A stretch of 64,000 bases of DNA from an uncultured Desulfosoma sp. (GTDB taxonomy: Bacteria; Desulfobacterota; Syntrophobacteria; Syntrophobacterales; DSM-9756), in assembly GCA_937960435.1 (NCBI GenBank), contig CALGPN010000015.1:62001-126000 (forward strand), given 5' to 3'. Below the pieces are notes generated by a model, which had not been told where the DNA came from, made no database searches, and saw only the letters and a program-made list of their open reading frames with translations. Of this stretch, positions 22,235 through 29,434 are shown piece by piece. Position 1 is the first letter of the stretch; each line of letters opens with the position of its first letter. The translations under genes were made by a program, and so were the position numbers.

Positions 22235-23143
22235 CTAGGGTGCAAGAAACTCCGCCACCAGCTGATCCCATGTGAGATGCGGCACACTGCCATAGATATC
22301 CTCGACCACCTCACCACCGGTTGCCGCCAGAGGAAGTTCTGAGTCCGGAGCCACCAAGGCTTCCAGCCGGTGCACTTCCGCCGTCAGCCAGGATCGGGCC
22401 GCCTGATCGGTGTAAAGATCGGTTAGATCTCGCTTGAGATGGCGTGGTTCAACAACGACCAGCCATCCTTCGCCATAGGGATCCTCTTTGATGACCTTGG
22501 GGTCGTCTAAGGTTTTGTGGTTTACTGCGACGACCACGCCGTCCATGGGGGCCACAAGCGGCGCGATCTTTTCTTCCCGCCGAAGCGTCCACGCCGGTGT
22601 GTTTCTTTCCAAATGCACGCCCAACTTGGGTAGCCGAACATGAGTGACATATCCTAACAAGTGCATGGTGAAATCATCAACCCCAAATCGCACCAGCCCT
22701 CCATGTTCCACCCGAGCCCACGTATGGCGAGGATGATAGGCATAACCGTCGGCGAGCAGAAAGCCCGAGACGTTGTGCAACGCCGGCCGACCGAGGATCT
22801 CCGTCATCGTGCGGCTTTCCAGCATCTGATCGAACTCACAGGTGGCGCATTCATAGGCGTTGCCGCACAGACGCAGGGGAACGCGCCCCGAAAGCATATG
22901 CCGGCATTCCTTTTGGTCGTAGGTTTTCTCTTGATAGGCGGACCGCCACGGGCGAAGATGGCTTTCACCGGCGCTCACTCTTTCGGACATGGCTTTATCG
23001 AAAGCGCACGTGAGGCAATCATAGGCGTTGTCGCACAGCTTGAAGTTGATGACGCCGGCCTTCATCCACACACAGGGATGATCCCCCTCGAGCCCGAAGA
23101 CCCGGACTTTGGCCCTTTTCTCTTTGATGGATGTCACCTTCAT
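22235..23143 (-). CDS. GcvH-like lipoyl-domain protein with duplicated Cys motif
   Basis: 302 residues from the ATG at 23143, which has ggaaaggaggg ideally placed. The N-terminal half carries two copies of a C-x5-C-x2-C motif in near-identical context (CDNAYDCLTCAFD at residue 37, CGNAYECATCEFD at 93), probably metal or Fe-S sites. The C-terminal half matches the glycine-cleavage H-protein fold: TWARVEHGGLVRFGVDDF, then REEKIAPLVAPMDGVVVAVN with Lys192 at the lipoylation position, and EDPYGEGWL. It is the first gene of the sigma-54-controlled hdr transcript. Likely a lipoylated or lipoyl-like carrier, not a true glycine-cleavage component since gcvT/gcvP are absent here. Confidence 0.8.
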   Translation of the reverse strand: MKVTSIKEKRAKVRVFGLEGDHPCVWMKAGVINFKLCDNAYDCLTCAFDKAMSERVSAGESHLRPWRSAYQEKTYDQKECRHMLSGRVPLRLCGNAYECATCEFDQMLESRTMTEILGRPALHNVSGFLLADGYAYHPRHTWARVEHGGLVRFGVDDFTMHLLGYVTHVRLPKLGVHLERNTPAWTLRREEKIAPLVAPMDGVVVAVNHKTLDDPKVIKEDPYGEGWLVVVEPRHLKRDLTDLYTDQAARSWLTAEVHRLEALVAPDSELPLAATGGEVVEDIYGSVPHLTWDQLVAEFLAP

Positions 23144-23161
23144 GGGAAACCCTCCTTTCCA

Positions 23162-23177
23162 GGGTAATGAGTTACCC
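23162..23177. repeat. Inverted repeat at the hdr transcript start
   Basis: GGGTAA (23162-23167), TGAG, TTACCC (23172-23177). It overlaps the predicted transcription start (about 23175) and could be an operator or a 5' RNA hairpin. Confidence 0.4.
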
Positions 23178-23185
23178 ATAGGAGG

Positions 23186-23203
23186 AGCATACGGCGTGCC
23201 AGG
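23186..23203 (-). promoter_or_regulatory. Sigma-54 promoter of the gcvH-like/hdr operon
   Basis: Minus strand: TGGCACG (23201-23195), 4 nt, then ATGCT (23190-23186), against the consensus TGGCACG-N4-TTGCW. The invariant GG and GC pairs have the correct spacing. The predicted start is near 23175, a 32-nt leader before the start codon at 23143. A sigma-54 activator gene lies directly across the divergent gap. Confidence 0.8.
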
Positions 23204-23259
23204 ATGCCGAAAAGAAGAAAAAAGTTTTCGAAGCCTCCAAAATAAGAAACGGCGCGCCC

Positions 23260-23277
23260 TCCGGGGCATAGTCCGGA
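23260..23277. promoter_or_regulatory. Possible upstream activator site
   Basis: Inverted arms TCCGG (23260-23264) and CCGGA (23273-23277), 85-102 bp upstream of the sigma-54 start site, a typical distance for an NtrC-family enhancer. Short arms; tentative. Confidence 0.25.
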
Positions 23278-23407
23278 AATCCTCTGCCGGAAGGGCCCTT
23301 CACGCTATGATGAAAGACACGACAGGGTGTTGTCTTTTTAGGCAATGGGCCGGGGCCCGCGCCGTAAAGAAGGCTTGGGCGCCGAATGGTCGTGGGGAGG
23401 GACCGTC

Positions 23408-24925
23408 ATGAAGGCTCAGGCCAAGGATCGACCGATGCGCATCGCCGTTATTGGAGGCGGTCGGCGCTGCAAGGCGTTTTTGGAAATGATGGATGCCCGG
23501 CGATTTCCGGGCCTTCGAGCCCAAATTGTGGCCGTGGCCGATCCCAACGAGGAGGCGGTGGGGGTCCAGCTGGCCCGATCCATGGGGATCTTTGTCACAA
23601 AAGATTATAAAGACTTCTACAAAATCCCCAATCTGGACTTGGTCATCCAGCTCACCGGCAAAGAAGAGCTTTTGGAAGATTTCATCAAACACAGTCGCGC
23701 CAAAGTCCGCGTGCTCGAGGCGGCCATTTCCCGCCTTTTCGGCGACATCATTCGGTTTCAAGAAGAATCCTTGCGGCGCGAGCGCCAGCTGGAACTGGTG
23801 GAAGGGATTGTGGAGAGCATGTTTTCGAGCATTCGAGACCGTGTGCTCATCATGCAGCCCGACCGCCGAATTGTGGACGCCAACAAAGCCTTTCTCGAGT
23901 GGGTGGGGATCAGCAAAGAGGGGATCGTTGGGAAATTTTGCCACCAAATCACCCATCGATCCCTGGATCCCTGCCATAAAAAAGATTTTCATTGCCCCCT
24001 GGACGAAAGTCTGGAAACGGGGAGCACGGGCCACGCGATTCATGAGCATTACGATAAAAACAATGAAGTGCGCTACTGCGAAATCACCACCGTGCCCCTG
24101 AAAAGCCCGGAAGGCGTCGTGGAGCTGGTCCTGGAAATCCAAAGAGACATCACGGACGAACTGGAAAAAAAACTGGAACAAAAAACTCGAGCCCTGAAAA
24201 GGGACTTGGCCCGCCTGATTCACGAAGACAAAATGATTGCTTTGGGAAAACTTGTGGCCAGCGCCGTGCACGAAATCAACAATCCCCTCTCGGGGATCCA
24301 TGCCCTGGCGCGCCTCATGCGCCGGCAGTTGGACGAGGGGCTCTCTCCCGGCGAACTGGACCAGTTCAAGTACTATCTCCAGCTCATCGATACCGAATCG
24401 GCGCGCTGCAGCGCCATCGTCTCCAATCTCCTTTCTTTCGCCCGCCAGCAGAAGTTGGAGCGTCGCTCGTTCGATGTGAATCGGATCATCCACAACGTGG
24501 TGATGTTGAGCCGACATCGCATGGAGCTTCAGCATGTGGCCCTGCAGTTGGAATTGGAGGAGGCTTTGCCGGAAATCCAAGGGGATCCGGGACAGATCCA
24601 GCAGTGTTTGATCAATCTTATCTTTAATGCCATGGAAGCCATGCCGGAGGGCGGCCGGTTGACCATCCGTTCCGCCTACGACGCCAAGCGGCGTGAAGTG
24701 CGCGTGGAAGTAGAAGACACGGGGGTGGGCATTCCAAAGGAGCTGTTGTCCCAAATTTTTGAACCGTTTTTCAGCACCAAGAGTCAAGACAAAGGGGTGG
24801 GACTTGGCCTTTCCGTCGTCTATGGTATCGTCAAAGAACATCGCGGCGCCATCTATGTCAAAAGTGAGGTGGGAAAGGGATCGTGCTTCATCGTGCGTTT
24901 TCCCACCGCGTCGGAAACTTCCTAA
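23408..24925 (+). CDS. Sensor histidine kinase with N-terminal Rossmann and PAS domains
   Basis: 505 residues, soluble. The N-terminal 115 residues form a dinucleotide-fold-like domain (MRIAVIGGGRRCKAFLEMM, then VAVADPNEEAVG), which may bind NAD(H) or another nucleotide. A PAS domain (about 135-250) contains several Cys/His residues (CHQITHRS, DPCHKKDFHCP). The kinase core has H288 in SAVHEINNPLSG, N-box INLIFNAMEA, DTGVGIP and GVGLGLSVVYGIV. Start at 23408 has ggaggg upstream; the frame extends to 23345 without a site. It precedes the response regulator by 17 bp and is divergent from the hdr operon, so it probably controls that operon in response to a redox signal. Confidence 0.88.
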   Translation: MKAQAKDRPMRIAVIGGGRRCKAFLEMMDARRFPGLRAQIVAVADPNEEAVGVQLARSMGIFVTKDYKDFYKIPNLDLVIQLTGKEELLEDFIKHSRAKVRVLEAAISRLFGDIIRFQEESLRRERQLELVEGIVESMFSSIRDRVLIMQPDRRIVDANKAFLEWVGISKEGIVGKFCHQITHRSLDPCHKKDFHCPLDESLETGSTGHAIHEHYDKNNEVRYCEITTVPLKSPEGVVELVLEIQRDITDELEKKLEQKTRALKRDLARLIHEDKMIALGKLVASAVHEINNPLSGIHALARLMRRQLDEGLSPGELDQFKYYLQLIDTESARCSAIVSNLLSFARQQKLERRSFDVNRIIHNVVMLSRHRMELQHVALQLELEEALPEIQGDPGQIQQCLINLIFNAMEAMPEGGRLTIRSAYDAKRREVRVEVEDTGVGIPKELLSQIFEPFFSTKSQDKGVGLGLSVVYGIVKEHRGAIYVKSEVGKGSCFIVRFPTASETS

Positions 24926-24942
24926 AGAGAACGGAAATCGTC

Positions 24943-26292
24943 ATGACGGGGCGCTTCAAAATCCTTGTGGCCGACGATGAGCTCATTGTTCGGGAATCTT
25001 TGGTGGCCTGGCTGAAAAAAGGAGGCTATCAAGTGGACGCCGCCTCGGGGGGCGGGGAGGCGCTGGAGTCCCTGGAAAAATCTGCCTACGATTTGCTCTT
25101 TCTCGACATCAAGATGCCGGACATGAACGGCATTGACGTGCTCAGGGTGGTCAAGCAGCGCTACCCCGGGACCATGGTGGTCATGATCACGGCCTACGGC
25201 TCCGTAGAAAGCGCCGTGGAAGCCATGAAGCTGGGGGCCAACGACTACCTCATGAAACCTTTCGAACCCGAGCAGCTGGCTCTTCTGGTGGAAAAGCTCC
25301 TTCAGCACAAGAAACTTATCGACGAAAACATCTTGCTCCGGGAACAGATGGCGACGGCGGCGGTGGAGCGCTATCAGGATATGATCGGCGCCTCCCCCGC
25401 CATGCAGACTCTTTTTGAAATGGTGGAAAAGGTGGCCGCCGTGGATTCCCCGGTGTTGATCAAGGGCGAAACGGGCACGGGAAAAGAACTGGTGGCCAAA
25501 GCCATCCATGCGCGCAGCGCCCGCCGTTACGGCCCCTTCATTGCCATCAACTGCGGCGCCTTTACGGAAAGTCTCTTGGAAAGCGAGCTTTTCGGCCATG
25601 AGGTGGGCTCGTTTACAGGCGCCGTCAAGGCCAAAAAGGGCCGTTTGGAGCTGGTTCGCGGCGGGACTCTGTTTCTGGACGAAGTGGGGGAAATCCCGAT
25701 GAAGATGCAGGTGGACCTTTTGCGCGTGCTGGAAGAGCGCCGGATCCACCGGGTCGGGGGCACACGGGACATCCCCGTGGATTTTCGTCTGATTTCGGCA
25801 ACCCACCGGGATTTGACGAAAGCCATGGAAGCAGGCCACTTTCGTCGGGACTTTTACTTCCGGCTGAACGTGTTGGAATTGGAAGTGCCGCCGCTGCGGG
25901 CTCGTCGGGAAGACATCCCGATATTGGCGGATTTTTTTCTTCGTCGATTCCGGAAAGAAACGAATAAGCCGGTGGAAAGCTTGGACAAGAAAGCGGTGGA
26001 GCTGCTGTGCGCGTACGATTGGCCCGGGAATGTGCGCGAGCTGGAAAATGCCGTGGAGAGAGCTGTGGTGTTGGCCAAAGGCCGGATCTTGACGGAAGAC
26101 GATTTCGCCTTTTTGAAAAGAACCGTCGGGACGGTGGAACCCCAATCCCTAGAGGACATGGAAAGACTTCATATCCAGCGCATTTTGAACCTGTGCCGAG
26201 GCAACATCAGTCAAGCCGCCCGGATCCTCAAGATCAACCGCACGACCCTGCACAGCAAGATCAAAAGGTATGGGCTAACGGGGAGTGCGTGA
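24943..26292 (+). CDS. NtrC-family sigma-54-dependent response regulator
   Basis: 449 residues. Receiver domain with acidic pair ADDE and phospho-acceptor D55 (LLFLDIKMPDMNG). AAA+ domain with Walker A GETGTGKE near 178, the sigma-54 contact loop GSFTGA (Ser in place of the usual Ala of GAFTGA) and GGTLFLDEVGEIP Walker B. A Fis-type helix-turn-helix (SQAARILKINRTTLHSKIKRYG) closes the protein. It is cognate to the kinase 17 bp upstream and predicted to activate the sigma-54 promoter at 23186-23203. Start at 24943 fits the receiver domain; an upstream in-frame ATG would lie inside the kinase gene. Confidence 0.94.
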   Translation: MTGRFKILVADDELIVRESLVAWLKKGGYQVDAASGGGEALESLEKSAYDLLFLDIKMPDMNGIDVLRVVKQRYPGTMVVMITAYGSVESAVEAMKLGANDYLMKPFEPEQLALLVEKLLQHKKLIDENILLREQMATAAVERYQDMIGASPAMQTLFEMVEKVAAVDSPVLIKGETGTGKELVAKAIHARSARRYGPFIAINCGAFTESLLESELFGHEVGSFTGAVKAKKGRLELVRGGTLFLDEVGEIPMKMQVDLLRVLEERRIHRVGGTRDIPVDFRLISATHRDLTKAMEAGHFRRDFYFRLNVLELEVPPLRARREDIPILADFFLRRFRKETNKPVESLDKKAVELLCAYDWPGNVRELENAVERAVVLAKGRILTEDDFAFLKRTVGTVEPQSLEDMERLHIQRILNLCRGNISQAARILKINRTTLHSKIKRYGLTGSA

Positions 26293-26894
26293 CGGTGGTC
26301 GGAGATGGGGAGGCGTTGGCCCCGGAGGGGCTTCAGGCGACCATCGGCGTGGTCCCTATGGGGGACGTGGGGGAAGTGGCGGTGCGCATTGTCGCGGCCC
26401 ATCTTCAAACCGTGCTGGGGCTTGCGGTCGACATTCTCGAGCGACGGCCCGTGAGCGATCGCTGCTATGTTCCCGATCGGCGTCAATACGACGCGGCCAA
26501 GCTCATCGCGGCTTTGAAGGAATGCAGCGCCTCGTGGCCGTATCTTAAAATTGTGGCTGTGTTGTCCGTGGATTTGGGCGTGCCCATCTTACGGTTCGTA
26601 TTCGGGGAAGCTGAAATGGGCGGGCGCTGCGCCGTGGTTTCGGGCTATCGGCTTCGTCGGAACGAAGACGGCACCGACGCGGGTCTGGAGGTTTACTACG
26701 AAAGGCTGGCCAAGGTGGCCTTACATGAGACGGCGCATACCTTGTCTCTTTTTCATTGTGACGATCCCCGTTGTCTCATGCACTTCGCCGCGTCGACCAA
26801 ACACCTGGACCGCATTCGACTGTTTTTTTGTGCGCGCTGTGCGTTTCTTCTCAAGAAAACCGTCCAAACCCTTCTGGAATCCCATGGCCCATAA
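26289..26894 (+). CDS. amzA: Archaemetzincin-type zinc metalloprotease
   Basis: 201 residues from the GTG at 26289, which overlaps the regulator's stop (GTGA) after a ggggag site. Zinc-binding HETAHTLSLFH followed by CDDPRCLMHF and the closing FFCARC give the archaemetzincin signature HExxHxxxxxH-Cx4-CxM-x(n)-CxxC; the usual Gly of the third turn is Ser here. The substrate of this family is unknown. Translational coupling to a sigma-54 regulator of an hdr operon is unusual. The frame runs further upstream inside the regulator gene, but that part is out-of-frame shadow. Confidence 0.88.
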   Translation: MTVVGDGEALAPEGLQATIGVVPMGDVGEVAVRIVAAHLQTVLGLAVDILERRPVSDRCYVPDRRQYDAAKLIAALKECSASWPYLKIVAVLSVDLGVPILRFVFGEAEMGGRCAVVSGYRLRRNEDGTDAGLEVYYERLAKVALHETAHTLSLFHCDDPRCLMHFAASTKHLDRIRLFFCARCAFLLKKTVQTLLESHGP

Positions 26895-26919
26895 AAGAGC
26901 CTTGGGCGTGCAAGGCGCC

Positions 26920-26948
26920 TTGACAACAAAAAGCCCATTGGATATAGG
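26920..26948 (+). promoter_or_regulatory. Sigma-70 promoter of mvhD(Sec)-metV-metF
   Basis: TTGACA (26920-26925), 17-bp spacer, TATAGG (26943-26948). Transcription would start near 26955, about 67 nt before the ATG at 27022. It separates this operon from the two-component system. Confidence 0.6.
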
Positions 26949-27021
26949 TTGATCTGTGAAAATTGTCTCATTGCCTGCGCCGTCTGTGCCATCGAGGGGA
27001 TACCCCCACAGCGAGAATTCG

Positions 27022-27468
27022 ATGAGCGACTTTGAACCCAGAATTGTGGCTTTTTGTTGCATGTTCTGAGCCTACACCGCCGCGGACCTGGCAGGTTCGA
27101 TGAGGCTCAACTATCCGCCCAACGTGCGCATCGTCAATGTGCCGTGTACGGGTCGGGTCGACGTAATCCATCTGCTCAGGGCCATCGAGACCGGGGCGGA
27201 CGGGGTGTATGTGGCCGGATGCATGGAAGGAGAGTGCCATTTCCGCAATGGCAACATCAAGGCCAAGCGGCGGGTTCTAGCGGTCAAAAAGATCCTGCAG
27301 GAAGTGGGGCTGGAGCCGGAGCGGGTGGAGATGTTCAATGTGTCCGCCTCCGACGGTCCGCGGTTTGCGGCCATCGCCCGGGAAATGACGGAACGGGTTC
27401 GGGCCCTCGGCCCCAGTCCCTTGCGGGATCCTGAGGTATGTGCGGCATGGATGGAGGCGGCGCAGTAG
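27022..27468 (+). CDS. mvhD: MvhD-type iron-sulfur subunit, probable selenoprotein (UGA at codon 16)
   Basis: 148 residues if the TGA at 27067-27069 is read as selenocysteine. The frame is uninterrupted otherwise and family homology continues on both sides without a frameshift: SDFEPRIVAFCCMF, then Sec16, then AYTAADLAGS, PCTGRVD, VAGCMEGECHF and RALGPSPLRD. Sec16 aligns with a cysteine of the CCANC cluster in the paralogue at 12629. A hairpin directly 3' of the UGA fits a bacterial SECIS. Ordinary gene calling would start at a later ATG or call it broken. It is first in an operon with metV and metF, so it is the likely electron entry to methylene-THF reductase. Ribosome site gcgag is modest. 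Confidence 0.85.
27068..27108 (+). promoter_or_regulatory. bSECIS-like hairpin after the UGA codon
   Basis: Outer stem GAGCCT (27068-27073) with AGGCTC (27103-27108); apical stem CGGACC (27083-27088) with GGTTCG (27094-27099, one G-U pair) around a UGGCA loop containing GG. The loop begins 20 nt after the UGA, in the range of bacterial SECIS elements. Confidence 0.65.
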
Positions 27469-27596
27469 GCTGAATGCTTAGGGCACGGTGAGCGAACGCG
27501 CAAAGGGGGGTGCGGACGAACGCGGCCCGCATCACGGGTGACGGACCAGTCCGAGGGTGCGCGGCATCCGAGGACGCGCCAAGGGAGGAAAGATTT

Positions 27597-28268
27597 ATGG
27601 TTGTTGCCGAACGGAAACCCATAGAGGAAATCCTTGCGATGGTTGCCGACTTCAAAAAGGTTCTCCTGGTCGGCTGCAAGGGTTGCGTGACGGTCTGCTG
27701 TGCCGGGGGGACCAAGGAAGTGGGCATCTTGGGCTCCGCACTCCGGATCGCCAGGAAAAAGCAAGGCAACCCTCTGGAGGTTGTCGAGCACACACTGGAA
27801 CGCCAGTGCGATCCCGAGTATGTGGATCAGCTGGCGCCCATGCTCGCTGGCAACGGTTTTGACGCGGTCCTGTCCATGGCGTGCAGCGTCGGCCCCCAGT
27901 TCATCGCCAAAAAGTACACCATTCCCGTCTACCCCATGCTCAACACGACATTCATCGGGGGGGCTTTGGAACACGGCGTGTGGGCGGAATTTTGCCAATC
28001 GTGCGGCAATTGCATCATCCACAACTTCGGCGGTCTGTGTCCTATTGCGCGTTGTTCGAAAAGCTTGATGAACGGGCCGTGTGGGGGCTCGGCGAACAAA
28101 AAATGTGAGGTGAGCCCGGAGATCGACTGCATCTGGCATTTGATTTACGACCGCATGGTGGAACTCGGGCAGCTGGAAAAGCTCCGACCCGTATTCCCCA
28201 TCAAGGATTGGTCGACGAGCCGTGATGGTGGTCCTCGAAAGATCGTGAGGGAGGATTTGAAGCTATGA
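27597..28268 (+). CDS. metV: MetV: zinc/Fe-S partner of methylene-THF reductase
   Basis: 223 residues from the ATG at 27597 (aagggaggaaag site; the frame is open to 27510 without one). N-terminal VGCKGCVTVCCAGGTKE and C-terminal cluster CQSCGNCIIHNFGGLCPIARCSKSLMNGPCGG mark the MTHFR C-terminal-domain family called MetV in acetogens. MetV binds Fe-S clusters and links MetF to electron carriers. It overlaps metF by 4 nt and follows mvhD(Sec) by 128 bp. Confidence 0.92.
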   Translation: MVVAERKPIEEILAMVADFKKVLLVGCKGCVTVCCAGGTKEVGILGSALRIARKKQGNPLEVVEHTLERQCDPEYVDQLAPMLAGNGFDAVLSMACSVGPQFIAKKYTIPVYPMLNTTFIGGALEHGVWAEFCQSCGNCIIHNFGGLCPIARCSKSLMNGPCGGSANKKCEVSPEIDCIWHLIYDRMVELGQLEKLRPVFPIKDWSTSRDGGPRKIVREDLKL

Positions 28269-29191
28269 AAGCCGGAAGCAACCTGGAGAAGGTTTTTACC
28301 CAAGGGCATTTCGCGGTCACAGGCGAGTTGGGTCCTCCCCGCGGCGCATCTGTTGAAGTCATTGAAAAAAAGGCCGGCTATCTGCGCGGTGTGGTGGATT
28401 CCATCAACGTGACGGACAATCAAACCTCGGTGGTGCGGATGTCGAGCGTGGCCGTGTGCAAGCTTTTGGTGGACATGGGCTTGGAGCCGAACTTGCAAAT
28501 GGTCTGCCGGGATCGCAACCGCATCGCCATGCAAAGCGACCTTTTGGGGGCGTACGCTTTGGGCATTCGTAACGTGTTGTGCCTTTCCGGGGACCACAAC
28601 CGGTTCGGCGATCACCCCCAGTCGAAAAACGTCTTCGACGTGGATTCCATGCAACTCATCAGCATCGTAAAGAAGCTTCGCGACGAAGGCAAAATGTTGA
28701 GCGGCCAGGAATTGGAGGGGGTTCCCAAATTCTTTATCGGGGCGGCGGCCAACCCCTTCGGCGATCCCTTTGAATTCCGCGTGACGCGACTGGCTAAGAA
28801 GATCGACGCCGGGGCGGACTTCATCCAGACCCAGTGCATTTACAACATGGAAAAATTCCGAAAATACATGCACATTGCCCACGAAGAAGGCCTGACCGAG
28901 AAGTGTTACATCATGGCGGGCATTACCCCGCTGAAGTCCGTGGGCATGGCCCGATACATGGCCAATTTTGTGCCCGGCTTGGATGTGCCCGACTATTACA
29001 TCAATCGTCTGAAAGGCGTGGACAAGAAGAAACAGGCGGACGAAGGCATCAAGATCGCCGTGGAGCAAATCCAAGAGGTGCGGGAAATCCCGGGCGTCAA
29101 AGGCATCCATCTCATGGCCATCGAATGGGAACACAAGGTGCCCGAAATTCTTCAGGCCGCTGGGCTCCTGCCGAGACCTTCCGTCAACTGA
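28265..29191 (+). CDS. metF: 5,10-methylenetetrahydrofolate reductase
   Basis: 308 residues. FAD-dependent reduction of methylene-THF to methyl-THF, the last step of the methyl branch. Family features include the substrate-region TGELGPPRGAS, SINVTDNQTSVVRM, the flavin-binding LCLSGDHNRFGDHP and QTQCIYNMEKF. It is shorter than the E. coli-type NADH-binding enzyme pattern would require and works with MetV. ATG at 28265 overlaps the metV stop (ATGA), so the subunits are translationally coupled. A strong terminator follows. Confidence 0.95.
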   Translation: MKAGSNLEKVFTQGHFAVTGELGPPRGASVEVIEKKAGYLRGVVDSINVTDNQTSVVRMSSVAVCKLLVDMGLEPNLQMVCRDRNRIAMQSDLLGAYALGIRNVLCLSGDHNRFGDHPQSKNVFDVDSMQLISIVKKLRDEGKMLSGQELEGVPKFFIGAAANPFGDPFEFRVTRLAKKIDAGADFIQTQCIYNMEKFRKYMHIAHEEGLTEKCYIMAGITPLKSVGMARYMANFVPGLDVPDYYINRLKGVDKKKQADEGIKIAVEQIQEVREIPGVKGIHLMAIEWEHKVPEILQAAGLLPRPSVN

Positions 29192-29217
29192 TCCAATCCG
29201 AAGGTTTGTCCTTGAAA

Positions 29218-29249
29218 ACGGGTGGGACGTTTTTCCCACCCGTTTTTTT
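29218..29249 (+). terminator. Intrinsic terminator after metF
   Basis: Nine-bp stem ACGGGTGGG (29218-29226) with CCCACCCGT (29235-29243), then seven T's (29243-29249). Confidence 0.9.
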
Positions 29250-29284
29250 CCGACGTTGTTCGCTCTGTTTGACCGACAGCTCAA

Positions 29285-29298
29285 CCTGTGATCACAGG
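29285..29298. promoter_or_regulatory. Perfect 14-bp palindrome upstream of cooC
   Basis: CCTGTGATCACAGG, 56 bp upstream of the cooC -35 hexamer. It resembles a CRP/FNR-family half-site pair (TGTGA/TCACA) but with no spacer. Possible operator. Confidence 0.4.
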
Positions 29299-29353
29299 GG
29301 CATCAAACGTGCCGTCTTCGCGTCCCCCCTGTGGGCATTTCGCGGGGGCGCAG

Positions 29354-29383
29354 TTGACACGACGGCCTCCTCCCGAATAGGAT
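29354..29383 (+). promoter_or_regulatory. Candidate promoter of cooC
   Basis: TTGACA (29354-29359), 18-bp spacer, TAGGAT (29378-29383). About 45 nt of leader precede the cooC start. Confidence 0.5.
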
Positions 29384-29434
29384 ATCGCGCCTTCCCGCGG
29401 GAAGGGACGTGTGCAGACATAAGGAGGATTTCCC

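Noticed and set aside
27054-27434. Frame 27054-27434 as a separate gene, or a frameshift in the second mvhD
   Set aside because: The MvhD reading runs in one frame from 27022 to 27468 through a single UGA; no shift is needed. The other frame has no family match.
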